Assembly: GCA_020630955.1 (NCBI GenBank)
Contig: JAHDIE010000009.1
Location: 1 to 64,000 of the forward strand
Length of the DNA: 64,000 nt
DNA from: Saprospiraceae bacterium
GTDB taxonomy: Bacteria; Bacteroidota; Bacteroidia; Chitinophagales; Saprospiraceae
Reading direction: 5' to 3'
Program-made: the position numbers and the translations under genes
The notes under the pieces: model-generated
Told to the model about the DNA's origin: nothing
Seen by the model: only the letters and a program-made list of their open reading frames with translations
Database searches by the model: none
Shown here: positions 18,956 to 29,257 of the stretch, one piece after another
Layout: each line of letters starts with the position of its first letter
Position numbering within the stretch: the stretch's first letter is position 1

Positions 18956-19863
18956 AACTGAAAACCTATAGATAATTGAAAACCAAATTTTCGATCGTAA
19001 TCTTCTCGATAAATAAAACTTGCATCATCATTGACTTCTTGAAGGGAGTGGTCAAATTCTGTATTAGTAGAGTCTCGCAAACCCAAACTCACTATACCCC
19101 TCAAGTACAATCCAGAGTTAATATAATAGGAGGCCCCTCCTGATAATGCAACATCAAATGCCTTAAAGGCTTTATAAGATCTTTCATTATCAAATTCGTA
19201 ATAATAATATGCCGGCAATGTACTAGGAATCACAACCTTGTCTAGTTCTCCGTCATTATTCAAATCATAATCAATGGTAATGTTCTGAATCTGACTACTG
19301 ACACCAAAAGCATTTCTTGTTTCATCCGAATAATTATAACTCAATGTTTGAGTATACCAGATAGGAACATCCAAGTCATCATTTCTAAAATTAAGAGTTC
19401 CTTCTCCTACAACTCCAGCAATAAAATCAAGCTCAATTCCTCCAAAAACTTCAAACTTTCTAAATGGTTTATAAACTACATGTAAGGGTAAAGTGAATGA
19501 ATTAAATCTTTTTTCTAAATCGAAAGTTTCTCCACCAAATAATGCAGCTGTTTGTCCATTAGAAATTGATGGTTGCAAAAACACATCTGATTTTATAATC
19601 GTCAAAAACCTATCATTATATTGTTGCTTACTGCTTTTCTGAACAAATGAAAGCTCTGTTCTAAAACCAAAGCTCTCGGAGAGGTTATATTGTCCTGTTA
19701 TCGCAAAAACAAATCCCTGAGAAAATTGCTGAGTTTCGTTTGCTTCTAAAGGACCAAGAAGTTTAAAGGAGCTAAGCCCTGTTCTCACTCCAATTTTCAG
19801 ATCCTGGCTATAAATAGATCCAAAAATCATCGATGCACACAATAACAATAAATATTTCTTCAT
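18952..19863 (-). CDS. Outer-membrane beta-barrel protein (PorT-like superfamily)
   Basis: 303 residues with signal peptide MKKYLLLLCASMIFGSIYSQ. The mature protein alternates beta strands and turns and ends in GFQLSIGFQF, with the terminal aromatic residue used for outer-membrane barrel insertion. LKIGVRTGLSSFKLLG and ESFGFRTELSFVQK are typical of the Bacteroidota outer-membrane barrel family related to PorT. Function unknown; it could be a small channel or an assembly partner. It appears monocistronic. Confidence 0.82.
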   Translation of the reverse strand: MKKYLLLLCASMIFGSIYSQDLKIGVRTGLSSFKLLGPLEANETQQFSQGFVFAITGQYNLSESFGFRTELSFVQKSSKQQYNDRFLTIIKSDVFLQPSISNGQTAALFGGETFDLEKRFNSFTLPLHVVYKPFRKFEVFGGIELDFIAGVVGEGTLNFRNDDLDVPIWYTQTLSYNYSDETRNAFGVSSQIQNITIDYDLNNDGELDKVVIPSTLPAYYYYEFDNERSYKAFKAFDVALSGGASYYINSGLYLRGIVSLGLRDSTNTEFDHSLQEVNDDASFIYREDYDRKFGFQLSIGFQF

Positions 19864-19918
19864 ATCTACTTTGTTTACTCCCTTAACGTCATTTTTATCA
19901 AAGGATTATTTCACTGGA

Positions 19919-19926
19919 CAAAAATA
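19919..19926 (-). promoter_or_regulatory. Candidate -7 box for the barrel gene
   Basis: CAAAAATA on the plus strand is TATTTTTG on the minus strand, an exact TAnnTTTG, about 55 bp upstream of the start at 19863. Confidence 0.35.
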
Positions 19927-19981
19927 CAATCCTTACTCGTCTTAACTGTATCTTGAGGCATATTTGGCAGTTTTTTAATAC

Positions 19982-20665
19982 ATGGCAAGACTTAACAAAT
20001 TAATGAAATTCGCAGAAATGCGCTCATTCTCGAATGTATTTCAAAATTTTGACCCCAGAGAACCCAAACTTATAGGGGCCAATAACAGGGAGATTGACTT
20101 GAAAGGTAATTGGAATAAACTCCATTTTCACAATAACAACCCTATTGTTTTGGAATTAGCTTGCGGAAGAGGAGAGTATTCTTTAGGGTTGGCCAAGCTT
20201 TATCCAGGAAAAAATTTTATTGGTGTTGACATAAAAGGTGCTAGAATTTGGAGAGGAGCAACCAATGCCAAAGAAGAAAACTTGCACAATGTTGCATTTT
20301 TAAGAACCAGAATTGAGCAAGTTGACCTTTTCTTTGGTCCTGAGGAAGTTTCTGAAATATGGATTACTTTTCCAGACCCTTTTTTAGGGAAAGAGAGTCG
20401 ACGCCTTACGACAAATAAGTTTCTAGATAAATACAAACAATTTGTATCAAAAGGTGCCCTACTCCAGCTTAAAACAGATTCTATCGACTTATACGAGTAT
20501 ACCAGGGAAGTATTAGCTAGTAGAAAAGATGTTCAAATCCTTGTTGACAATGCTGATATCTATAAGGGAGAAGTTAATGAACAGCTTGCTATTAAAACCT
20601 ATTATGAAAGAAAACATCTCGCTGAAGGAAAAAAAATCACCTATATCCAATTTGTATTTATATAA
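19982..20665 (+). CDS. trmB: tRNA (guanine-N7)-methyltransferase
   Basis: Methylates G46 of tRNAs using S-adenosylmethionine. 227 residues with the SAM-binding motif LELACGRGEYSLGLA, the acidic loop FIGVDIKGARIWRGA, the catalytic-site segment EIWITFPDPFLGKESRRLTTNKFL and a late LQLKTDSIDLYEYT. This is the short Bacteroidota form of the family. It is followed by the PfkB kinase after 27 bp, but that gene has its own promoter box. Confidence 0.94.
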   Translation: MARLNKLMKFAEMRSFSNVFQNFDPREPKLIGANNREIDLKGNWNKLHFHNNNPIVLELACGRGEYSLGLAKLYPGKNFIGVDIKGARIWRGATNAKEENLHNVAFLRTRIEQVDLFFGPEEVSEIWITFPDPFLGKESRRLTTNKFLDKYKQFVSKGALLQLKTDSIDLYEYTREVLASRKDVQILVDNADIYKGEVNEQLAIKTYYERKHLAEGKKITYIQFVFI

Positions 20666-20668
20666 ATA

Positions 20669-20676
20669 TATCTTTG
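20669..20676 (+). promoter_or_regulatory. Candidate -7 box for the PfkB kinase
   Basis: TATCTTTG is an exact TAnnTTTG and lies 16 bp before the ATG at 20693. The nearest TTTG upstream (20651-20654) is only 14 bp away, less than usual. Confidence 0.45.
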
Positions 20677-20692
20677 GGCCAAAATCTACAAA

Positions 20693-21607
20693 ATGGAAAT
20701 GCTTACTGTTGGCACTGTTGCCTTTGATGATATAACTACTCCCTTTGGAAGAGCAGAAAAAGTAATCGGGGGTGCTGGTTTGTACAGTTCTATTGCTGGG
20801 TCCTACTTTACTGGACCTGTTAATTTAGTCTCAATCATTGGCGGGGATTGGCCAAAAGAGGAACTGCATGCTTTGGAAGAAAGAGGCGTAGATACAGATG
20901 GCATTGAAATTAAAGAGGATGGCAAATCTTTTTTCTGGGCAGGAAAGTATCATGATAATATGAATGGCAGAGACACCCTTGCGACAGAACTTAATGTTTT
21001 AGCTGAGTTCGATCCTGTTCTTCCTGAACACTTTAAAGACAGTAAATATATATTGCTAGGAAACTTAACTCCTGAAGTTCAAAGTAAAGTTCTAGATCAG
21101 TTGGACAACAACACAGAGCTTATTGTATTAGACACGATGAACTTCTGGATGGATATTGCTCTTGATGCATTAAAAGCAGTTATTAAAAGAGTTGATGTCC
21201 TTACTATAAATGACGAAGAAGCAAGACAATTATCAGGAGAGTATTCATTGGTTAAGGCTGCGGAAGTAATCCTTACCATGGGACCAAGATATCTAGTCAT
21301 TAAAAAAGGAGAGCATGGTGCTTTACTTTTTGGAAATGGGGAAGTTTTCTTTGCTCCAGCTCTTCCTCTCGCTGAAGTCAAAGACCCAACAGGAGCCGGT
21401 GATTGTTTTGCCGGAGGCTTTTTAGGTTATATCGCTAAAACACAAGATACTTCATTTGAGAATATGAAACGTGCTATAATACATGGATCAGCAATGGCTT
21501 CTTTTTGTGTTGAAGATTTTAGTATAGAAAGAATCAAAGGACTATCAGAATTCGAAATCAAAGAAAGAATTGAGTCTTTTAAGAAGTTATCTCATTTCGA
21601 CCTCTAA
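20693..21607 (+). CDS. PfkB family carbohydrate kinase
   Basis: 304 residues of the ribokinase/PfkB family. VGTVAFDDITTPFGRAEKVIGGAGLYSSIAGSYF is the N-terminal substrate-binding signature (an altered form of NxGGA) and DPTGAGDCFAGGFLGY is the C-terminal signature with the catalytic Asp and anion hole. It phosphorylates a sugar or nucleoside; the substrate cannot be told. A protein of this type is widespread in Bacteroidota as a single gene. Its 3' end overlaps a small minus-strand ORF by 29 bp. Confidence 0.9.
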   Translation: MEMLTVGTVAFDDITTPFGRAEKVIGGAGLYSSIAGSYFTGPVNLVSIIGGDWPKEELHALEERGVDTDGIEIKEDGKSFFWAGKYHDNMNGRDTLATELNVLAEFDPVLPEHFKDSKYILLGNLTPEVQSKVLDQLDNNTELIVLDTMNFWMDIALDALKAVIKRVDVLTINDEEARQLSGEYSLVKAAEVILTMGPRYLVIKKGEHGALLFGNGEVFFAPALPLAEVKDPTGAGDCFAGGFLGYIAKTQDTSFENMKRAIIHGSAMASFCVEDFSIERIKGLSEFEIKERIESFKKLSHFDL

Positions 21608-21776
21608 GAACATTTTCGTCTACTTCACAATATGTAGATTCTAGAATTTCTTCTTCACTTGGGATAATAATATCGATATAAAACCCTCGATTTTCTTCTA
21701 TCGTCATTAACTTCTCTTGTTTTATATAAAACAAGATTACAATATAAATAAACAGGAGTAGTATTTTCTTTTCCAT
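21579..21776 (-). CDS. Small hypothetical protein behind the S1-like protease
   Basis: 65 residues beginning MEKKILLLFIYIVILFYIKQEK, a hydrophobic export signal or membrane anchor, followed by an acidic tail (PSEEEILESTYCEVDENV). The start is 8 bp after the stop of the 1056-residue protease on the same strand, which favours a real cotranscribed gene. Its 3' end overlaps the PfkB gene by 29 bp on the opposite strand. No family recognised. Confidence 0.5.
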   Translation of the reverse strand: MEKKILLLFIYIVILFYIKQEKLMTIEENRGFYIDIIIPSEEEILESTYCEVDENVLRGRNEITS

Positions 21777-21784
21777 ATACTTAC

Positions 21785-24700
21785 TTAGTAGATAATTATC
21801 TTTTTTATAGTATTATCTATGCCTGACTTTATTTGTAAAAAATAAACTCCAGGTATGAGCGCAGCACTTTCAATATGAAGGGTTTCTTCATTTGTGTTCT
21901 GCGAGAGGAGTTTTTGACCAGAAATCGAAAGTAAGTTTATTTCTAGATCTTTTCGATCCTTGTTGCCGTTCAAAATAATAAGTTTATCACTTACATTTTG
22001 GGCTATAAACAAAGTTGGTGTATTCGATTCTTCTATAGAAACTGATTCGTTGATGATAAAATTGTACAAAACTGAAGAATTTGTCCCACATTGATTCATT
22101 GCCTCTATTAGTAAATAATATTCACCTTCATTTAGATCTGGCCCATCAATAATATTCGCGTTCCCTGTAACTGTTGTTGTCCAAACAATATCTGTTAATT
22201 CACTATTTTCTGAAATACTTATGATATAATTATCGGCATACTGTCCATTCCAAGAAATTTCACCCAATTGAGAAATTATTTCACCATTTTGAATACTTGT
22301 TATTTCTGTTATTTCTGGCTCTGAGATTAGCTTGATAACCATTTTTGCTTCTAGACCTGATCCCATTTTAAGGAATAATTCGTTAATTCCATCTGACAAA
22401 AGATCCGTGTTCTCGACCTCAATTTCTAATTGACCATCACCGCTCAAAGGTAAGTTAGTAGCAACAAGACTAAATGGTATTTCGTCTCCAGAAATCGTTT
22501 CTAAACTTAATTCAGTCTCTTCTATTTCTTCTAGATTGTAATAATAACGTAGACGCCCAAAATTGTTTCTGCAAATTTCTTTACCCTGCAAATCTAAAGG
22601 CACCAATGTACTCTCCTCACTTCTTGTAAAGCAAACTTCAACGCTCCAGGCTTGAATCTCTCCTCCATCAAAATTATAGGTGTCCGCAACATTTAGAGAC
22701 CATTGTCCTTGTGCATTTATTTGCGCAATATCCCTAAATGGGGTTTCTGGTTGGTATACCATTCCGTCTGTTAATGGGCAATTAATTTGTGCTAATCCTT
22801 GATCTGAAAATCCAGCGATTATATCATCTTCATTCCCACATTCTAAAGATAAAATTTGAACCAGATGATCGTTTTCAGGATTAGAGAGACTTATAATTAA
22901 ATCCTCAATATAGCTATGTTCAATTGTAATATTAGGAATGCTAATATTGTCAATTACAAGCGGGTAATCAAAAAATAAAAATGATTGTACTTCATTTGTC
23001 CCTTGTTCAGAAATTTCTACAGGAACATCTTCAGAGTTTACCACAATACAATAAACTTGAGAGGTCATAAAACTATTTGATTCAGACCATTCTCCTTCTC
23101 CACAATTATTTATTGCCCTAACTCTCCAATAAAACTCTGTTAAATTGTCCAAGTTAAATACCACATATTCATGATTAGAAATGTTATTTACGGAAGTAAA
23201 CAAATTAATAAATCCTTCATCATAGGAAATCTCTATTTCGTATGAAATAGCGCTATCAAGCTCATCCCAAATAAATTGTTGCGTTGCTGATGCCTCTATT
23301 CCATTTTCAGGGCTTATTGTAGTTATTTTTTCAGGAGCTGATTGGCTTATCGATATATTTATATTATTCTCCCCTTGATTTTCTCCATCCGATGAAACGA
23401 TTTTAATGGTATAGTTTCCAGATAAAACCGTCGATATATTCTCTAAAGTTATACTTGCTGAATTTCCGGGCGTAATATTTTCTGGTAGTGAGGAAACAAC
23501 CATACCTGCTGGAAGATTTTGGACTTCAAGGTTTACAAAATCTGTAAAGCTTTGTTCAACATTAAAATCCACAACCAATTCATCCGTTTCTTCTCCACAA
23601 AGTTGAAAGTTATTATCAGAAAAAGTTAATCCGAAAGATCCATTAAAACCACTGATTTCTGTTAGTCCAACATTATCCGGATCCAACCAAAATTGTAAAG
23701 AGGTTTCTGGGGTTCCTAAGCCAAGCCAGGAGCTACTTATACTTCCATAATCATCTGAAAGATCGTTTGAACAAGCCGCTAGCCCTCCTTGAAGTTGCCC
23801 AATTATCTGTTTATTCTCATTAAATAAAGGAGAACCAGAAGAGCCACCTTCTGTGGTTCCTATATCCCAATCGTTCACAGTAATATAATTTCCACCTGTA
23901 TTTTGTACCTCATCCATCTCAAAACTGATCCTTTTTTCTTCTACTCCTGGATGATGAATTCCAATAACAAAATCGGAAATCATAAAGTTATTATTCCACC
24001 CGGCAAAATATGGTTTGTATTCTGGCTTCACGGGATCATCAAATTCAATCAGACAAAAGTCTGTTATGTTATTGCCTGATCGATAATATGCGCCAGAATT
24101 GAATTGATTAAGATTGCCATCCCCAGTTTGACCACTTTCTGTACTATTAGGTTGTCTACAATAGGAGTTTTCATAATTCCAGTAGCAAACAACCGAGGCT
24201 GCATTGCTTGAATTTACTCCGCAATGAAAGGCAGTAAGATAAAAAGGTCTTCTGTCTTCATTTGCATTATTAATAAGTGCACCACTACAGGTTTCGATTC
24301 CATTAATATGGTAGGCTCCTACAGATGATATTATATCACGATACTCATCGACCATCTCATATCCGTCCTCCATACCACATATCACATCAAGGTTACAGCT
24401 TCCAGAAAAAGATCTTCCAAAACCCATGTAATCGTGATTTACTTTGGTAATCTCTAGTTTTAACTCCTGTTTTTTGTCCGTAGGTATTCTAAGCTCGAAG
24501 AAAACAATGTCATCCTTTATAATAGGTGTCCAAAACTCACCATGGGCATCGTTGTCCTTATCTGTGAATGGACCTAAAACATAGGTTTGATCTTGATTGA
24601 ATATATATAACTCTGAACCTTCAGGTAAATTAAAAGATTCTAAGCCAAAATTTAATGAAAGAGCTTTTTCAGACTCAATCATTAACCTCCAAACTTCCAT

Positions 24701-24955
24701 GTTGTTGTTAACTTTTTCCCAAACGCCACTGTTTAAAGTTGAAAAGTTTGTGGAAAACGGTTCCGCAAAACGTATCGGCCTTCCTGGTGTTTGATTTGTT
24801 AACTCCTTCATTAACAATACTTTATTATTAACTTTCGGCAAGATTCTTGCATAATCAAAAACAGCAGTTTTAATATCTGCAGGAATGTTTAATTGGGCGT
24901 GTATACCCTTACATGACCATACGAATAAAAGGATTAAAGCAAAGAACTTCTTCAT
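21785..24955 (-). CDS. Secreted S1-like (lysyl-endopeptidase type) protease with P domain and T9SS tail
   Basis: 1056 residues. Signal peptide (MKKFFALILLFVWSCKGIHAQ), prodomain to about 185, then a trypsin-like domain with probable triad His244 (YLTAFHCGV), Asp299 (ITDFCLIEF) and Ser373 (TEGGSSGSPLF), arranged as in bacterial lysyl endopeptidases. Next come fibronectin-like stretches, a proprotein-convertase P domain (IEHSYIEDLIISLSNPENDHLVQIL to WSLNVADTYNFDGGEIQAWSVEVCF) and a C-terminal type IX sorting domain ending LIPGVYFLQIKSGIDNTIKKIIIY. It is therefore exported and fixed to or released from the cell surface. It heads a cluster of three unrelated secreted proteases. Confidence 0.92.
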   Translation of the reverse strand: MKKFFALILLFVWSCKGIHAQLNIPADIKTAVFDYARILPKVNNKVLLMKELTNQTPGRPIRFAEPFSTNFSTLNSGVWEKVNNNMEVWRLMIESEKALSLNFGLESFNLPEGSELYIFNQDQTYVLGPFTDKDNDAHGEFWTPIIKDDIVFFELRIPTDKKQELKLEITKVNHDYMGFGRSFSGSCNLDVICGMEDGYEMVDEYRDIISSVGAYHINGIETCSGALINNANEDRRPFYLTAFHCGVNSSNAASVVCYWNYENSYCRQPNSTESGQTGDGNLNQFNSGAYYRSGNNITDFCLIEFDDPVKPEYKPYFAGWNNNFMISDFVIGIHHPGVEEKRISFEMDEVQNTGGNYITVNDWDIGTTEGGSSGSPLFNENKQIIGQLQGGLAACSNDLSDDYGSISSSWLGLGTPETSLQFWLDPDNVGLTEISGFNGSFGLTFSDNNFQLCGEETDELVVDFNVEQSFTDFVNLEVQNLPAGMVVSSLPENITPGNSASITLENISTVLSGNYTIKIVSSDGENQGENNINISISQSAPEKITTISPENGIEASATQQFIWDELDSAISYEIEISYDEGFINLFTSVNNISNHEYVVFNLDNLTEFYWRVRAINNCGEGEWSESNSFMTSQVYCIVVNSEDVPVEISEQGTNEVQSFLFFDYPLVIDNISIPNITIEHSYIEDLIISLSNPENDHLVQILSLECGNEDDIIAGFSDQGLAQINCPLTDGMVYQPETPFRDIAQINAQGQWSLNVADTYNFDGGEIQAWSVEVCFTRSEESTLVPLDLQGKEICRNNFGRLRYYYNLEEIEETELSLETISGDEIPFSLVATNLPLSGDGQLEIEVENTDLLSDGINELFLKMGSGLEAKMVIKLISEPEITEITSIQNGEIISQLGEISWNGQYADNYIISISENSELTDIVWTTTVTGNANIIDGPDLNEGEYYLLIEAMNQCGTNSSVLYNFIINESVSIEESNTPTLFIAQNVSDKLIILNGNKDRKDLEINLLSISGQKLLSQNTNEETLHIESAALIPGVYFLQIKSGIDNTIKKIIIY

Positions 24956-25120
24956 GTTATGTTTTTGACGGAGTTATGAGCTCAAATTTGTTATTTGTAT
25001 GCTATTTTCCAAATTATTTAGCAACAAGCTTCTTATTACTAAGGCTTTTTGTCAAATCAGAACATAGCAAAATTCTCTCTTCCGGTTTTTTACACCCGAA
25101 TGTAAGAACTGAAAACAATC

Positions 25121-27745
25121 ATGAGAATGAAAGCAATATTTACTTGCTTGATGTTAATTGTAACATCTAATTTATTTTGTCAAAACAGTATCTGGAGCAT
25201 AGTTGACAAGAATCAGAGGTCAAATTTACATACTGTAATACAGTCGAAAGAAGCTTATCCTCTTTCATATGCTTTGTACAATATAGACAATCAAACGTTA
25301 TTAGAACTTTTACAATCTGTACCAAAAAGGTCAGATAATACAAATAAGTTCAACTTGCCTATTTTGAATGTTCCTCTTCCAAATGGAAAAAGTATAGATT
25401 TTTATATTGAGGAGGCAAGCATTATGCATCCAAAACTTCAAAGTAAGTTTCCTGATATACAATCTTATGCAGGATACGGCGTTAACCAAAAAGAAGCGTC
25501 CTTACGTTTTGACTATTCACACAAAGGATTTCATTTCCAAATTCTGTCAAGTGAATTTGGAACGATTAAAATTGATCCAGTGGATTCATCGGATCAAGTT
25601 TATTTATGTTACTTCAAAAAAGACCTTTACATAAGTGATAAAGATTATCGATTCGAATGTGATTTCGATCATAATATCCATGTTCCAGAAAATTACATCC
25701 CAAATAAATCCCAACGTTTTGTACAAGGCGATAATAAATTAAGAGAATATAGGCTCGCGGTTGCTTGTACAGGAGAATACGCTAATTATCATGGTGGAAC
25801 TACAGCTGATGCTGCCGCAGCTATAAATACCACAATGAACAGAGTTATAGGAATCTACGAACGCGACTTTTCTATTACTATGACCCTAATTGCCAACAAT
25901 GATGAAGTTATTTACCTAGATGGTGCGACTGACCCATTCACTAATGGTAATGCAGCAATGATGATATCAGAAAACATGACTAACATGGATAATGTTATTG
26001 GTTTTGAGGAATTTGATATCGGTCATCTTTTTGGTACAGCTGGTTCTGGTCTTGCTTATCTCGATGGTCCTTGTCAAACCAATAAAGCTGGTGCAGTAAC
26101 AGCAATCGCAAACCCAATAGGAGATTTTTTCGATGTAGATTATGTCTGTCACGAAATGGGCCACCAATTTGGTGCAAACCACACACAGTATAATTCCTGT
26201 AATAAAAACCCTGGGACAGCAATGGAGCCAGGAAGCGCATCTACCATCATGGGCTATGCTGGTATTTGTTCACCAAATGTTCAATCCAATTCGGATGATT
26301 ATTTTCACGCCATTTCTATTGAAGAAATTGAAGATTATACTACTACAGGAAATGGAAATAACTGTCCTGTAATTTCAGATAATGGAAATGGACTACCATC
26401 TGTTTCTGCGGGTAGTGATTACACTATACCAAAATCCACTCCTTTTGTTCTTACCGCAGATGGAAGTGATCCTGATGAAGATTCTCTTACCTACTGCTGG
26501 GAACAAATGGACAATGAAGGTTCAGAAAATCAACCACCCCAATCAAATAATGAGTTTGGACCTATGTTTAGAAGTATTAAACCTACTGTAAGCAAGGAAA
26601 GGTATTTCCCTTCTTTAGTCCATGTAATTAATAATAATAGCTCTGATTGGGAGGTTTTATCTTCTGTAGAAAGAGTATTAAACTTTAGGGTAACGGTTAG
26701 AGATAATGTTACTGGAAATGGTTTAACAGCAGAAGATGATTGCTTAATTTCTGTTGATGAATCAAGTGGCCCATTTGTCATCACTAACCCAAATACTGGT
26801 GTACAATGGAATACAGGAGAAATGAAAACTGTAACTTGGAATGTCGCAAATACTAATGTTGCGCCTGTTAGTTGCACAACTGTAGATATTCTACTTTCTG
26901 TTGATGGTGGATACACTTATGATTATACCCTAGCAAGTAATGTTTCTAACGACGGTTCAGAATCAATCACTGTTCCAAACATCATGAGTTCTTTTGCTAG
27001 AGTTAGGGTGATGTGTAGTAACAATATCTTCTATGATATTTCAGATGTTGATTTTGGTGTTAATGCACCTCCATTTCCAGATTATTGCATTCCTACATTC
27101 AACAATGCATCTTGTAGTTCTGGGGATTATATTGATGATGTAATTTTTGAAACCATTAATAATACTGCAACCGGTTGTGCGATCAGTGGGGATAACTATA
27201 GTGATTATACAACACTGAAAACAGTCGTGGTAGAGAATAGCACTTATACCCTTACTGTTAAACCCAATGAAAGTTATGCTCAATATTTTGCTGCATATAT
27301 TGATTGGAATTTAGATGGGGACTTCTTAGATTCAAATGAGTTTATTGATATTGGACATGTCCAAGAAGGAGTTTCTGAAAGTGTCGATATTACTATTCCT
27401 TCAGGTACTATAATGGGTGAAAAATTATTCAGAATACTGTGTCGTTATGGAACAAATGCTCTAACAGAAAATGATGGCTGTGCTTCTGGTTTAAACTATG
27501 GAGAAGTTGAAGATTATATGATTGAAGTTATAGACCCTTGTGATACAAATATTACTGTCACACAAAATTATGGAAGTGGAGACACACAATTTGTGAATGC
27601 AAGTAACAATATCACTGCTGCTAATGTAATCAATCCTGGTGCAGATATTATTTATAGTGCAGGTGTTGACATAGATCTGAACCCTGGTTTCGAAGTCATG
27701 GTTGGGGCAAGCTTTGAAGCTTACATTGGCCCTTGTCAGCAATAG
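25121..27745 (+). CDS. Secreted M12B-like (reprolysin) zinc metalloprotease
   Basis: 874 residues from ATG 25121 (25127 is also possible). Signal peptide (CLMLIVTSNLFCQ), prodomain to about 205, then a metzincin catalytic domain with HEMGHQFGANH (His344, His348, His354; Glu345 as base), of the reprolysin-like type common in Bacteroidota. Beta-sandwich domains follow, then a GEVED-type domain (YCIPTFNNASCSSGDYIDDV to NYGEVEDYMIEV). The tail (AADVINPGADIIY-like, with DIDLNPGFEVMVGASFEAYIGPC) is a short Cys-ended beta domain seen at the ends of secreted proteins in this phylum and may act in surface retention. Divergent from the S1-like protease. Confidence 0.9.
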   Translation: MRMKAIFTCLMLIVTSNLFCQNSIWSIVDKNQRSNLHTVIQSKEAYPLSYALYNIDNQTLLELLQSVPKRSDNTNKFNLPILNVPLPNGKSIDFYIEEASIMHPKLQSKFPDIQSYAGYGVNQKEASLRFDYSHKGFHFQILSSEFGTIKIDPVDSSDQVYLCYFKKDLYISDKDYRFECDFDHNIHVPENYIPNKSQRFVQGDNKLREYRLAVACTGEYANYHGGTTADAAAAINTTMNRVIGIYERDFSITMTLIANNDEVIYLDGATDPFTNGNAAMMISENMTNMDNVIGFEEFDIGHLFGTAGSGLAYLDGPCQTNKAGAVTAIANPIGDFFDVDYVCHEMGHQFGANHTQYNSCNKNPGTAMEPGSASTIMGYAGICSPNVQSNSDDYFHAISIEEIEDYTTTGNGNNCPVISDNGNGLPSVSAGSDYTIPKSTPFVLTADGSDPDEDSLTYCWEQMDNEGSENQPPQSNNEFGPMFRSIKPTVSKERYFPSLVHVINNNSSDWEVLSSVERVLNFRVTVRDNVTGNGLTAEDDCLISVDESSGPFVITNPNTGVQWNTGEMKTVTWNVANTNVAPVSCTTVDILLSVDGGYTYDYTLASNVSNDGSESITVPNIMSSFARVRVMCSNNIFYDISDVDFGVNAPPFPDYCIPTFNNASCSSGDYIDDVIFETINNTATGCAISGDNYSDYTTLKTVVVENSTYTLTVKPNESYAQYFAAYIDWNLDGDFLDSNEFIDIGHVQEGVSESVDITIPSGTIMGEKLFRILCRYGTNALTENDGCASGLNYGEVEDYMIEVIDPCDTNITVTQNYGSGDTQFVNASNNITAANVINPGADIIYSAGVDIDLNPGFEVMVGASFEAYIGPCQQ

Positions 27746-27858
27746 CTTTTTAGTTCAAACGATCATTTAATTAAACAAAACTGTTAATTCAGCTAAATCT
27801 TCGTTTTTCGTTCACTATTAGGTGTATATACATTTATATTTAAACCTAATTTCATTGT

Positions 27859-29250
27859 ATGAAAAACAAAATCACACTTTTATTTGTCTTCTTGTTTGGT
27901 AATTTACTCTTAGCACAATCAAAACCCTTATGTGGAGACTTGGCTTTGAAGTACCAACTTGAAAAATTGTATCCAGGTGCGTCACATGTTGTAAATCAAA
28001 CATTTAAAAATGCGAAAAAATCAACACGAACAAGAGCTGATATTTTACGAATTCCAGTTGTTTTTCATGTAATATATAATAACGATGATCAAAACCTCAG
28101 TGATGATTTAATTAAAAGTCAAATTGATGTTTTGAATGAAGACTTTCGTAGACTAAATTCAAATGCTGTTGATACAAGATCAATATTTGAAGAAATTGCA
28201 GTTGATGCAGAAATTGAGTTTTTCATAGCTGGCATTGACCCAGAAGGTAATCCAACTTCTGGTATTACGAGGACCTTTACCGAAAATTCATCCTTCATCA
28301 ATATTTCTATAATTGACCTTATCGAGGCATTTACTGAATGTGGCACAGACTTTACTGATCCCAATGTATTAAGTTGCATAGAAGAACTTTTAGGTGAAAG
28401 CAATAACATTGATCTTGATGCTATGAAAAGTTCCGCATCTGGCGGAAAGGATCCTTGGGACACCAACAAATACCTTAATATATGGATTGTAAACCTTGGA
28501 CTTGAAACTCAAGGCCAAGATCCTATTCCTTTTGTATTAGGTTTTGCGTATCCACCTATGGAGGCACCAAATTGGCCTGCCGATGTTTTTCCACAAGATT
28601 TAGAAAACAAAGATGGGGTTGTACTTCATTACCAAACCGTTGGTCGAAATAATCCTTTTGCTGGTATACTTGAAGGAACCAATGACCAAGGTAGAACATG
28701 TGTTCACGAAGTTGGACATTATCTTGGTTTGCGTCATATTTGGGGAGATGGTGATTGCAATGACGATGATGGTATAACAGATACACCCCAGGCTGCAAGT
28801 GAATCAACAGCAACAGCTGATGTTGATGTTTGTAGTGATTTACATTCTAAAGATAGTTGTATTGATGACTCATTACCAGACATGATTGAAAACTATATGG
28901 ATTATAGTCTTGAGAGATGTCAAAATATGTTTACTTCCGAACAAGTATCATTAATGCGTGCTATGTTAGAAGGACCTAGAAGTGGTTTATTAGAAAATCA
29001 GATAAGCAGTTACATTTCCATCAATTTGCCCAATTATTTGATCTATCCAAACCCCTCTTTTGGAGATATAAATGTGATTATAGATAATGACCAGTTAAAA
29101 ACGATTCGAGTATTTGATGTCTCAGGAAATCACGTTTTAGAAACTCAAAAAACGAGTTTCCAACTAAATCACCTAAAAGTTGGAATCTATTTTATTGAAA
29201 TTATTGCTAATAATACTTCCTATCTCGAAAAGATAATAATCACAAAATAA
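27859..29250 (+). CDS. Secreted M43 (pappalysin-like) zinc metalloprotease with T9SS tail
   Basis: 463 residues. Signal peptide (MKNKITLLFVFLFGNLLLAQ), a short prodomain, then the pappalysin-type catalytic domain with the zinc motif HEVGHYLGLRHIWGDGDC (His283, His287, His293) and the later Met-turn segment ENYMDYSLERCQNMFT. The C-terminal ~75 residues (YLIYPNPSFGDINVIIDN to GIYFIEIIANNTSYLEKIIITK) are a type A T9SS sorting domain, so it crosses the outer membrane by that route. Third gene of the protease cluster, 113 bp behind the M12B-like gene on the same strand. Confidence 0.93.
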   Translation: MKNKITLLFVFLFGNLLLAQSKPLCGDLALKYQLEKLYPGASHVVNQTFKNAKKSTRTRADILRIPVVFHVIYNNDDQNLSDDLIKSQIDVLNEDFRRLNSNAVDTRSIFEEIAVDAEIEFFIAGIDPEGNPTSGITRTFTENSSFINISIIDLIEAFTECGTDFTDPNVLSCIEELLGESNNIDLDAMKSSASGGKDPWDTNKYLNIWIVNLGLETQGQDPIPFVLGFAYPPMEAPNWPADVFPQDLENKDGVVLHYQTVGRNNPFAGILEGTNDQGRTCVHEVGHYLGLRHIWGDGDCNDDDGITDTPQAASESTATADVDVCSDLHSKDSCIDDSLPDMIENYMDYSLERCQNMFTSEQVSLMRAMLEGPRSGLLENQISSYISINLPNYLIYPNPSFGDINVIIDNDQLKTIRVFDVSGNHVLETQKTSFQLNHLKVGIYFIEIIANNTSYLEKIIITK

Positions 29251-29257
29251 GCCATTT

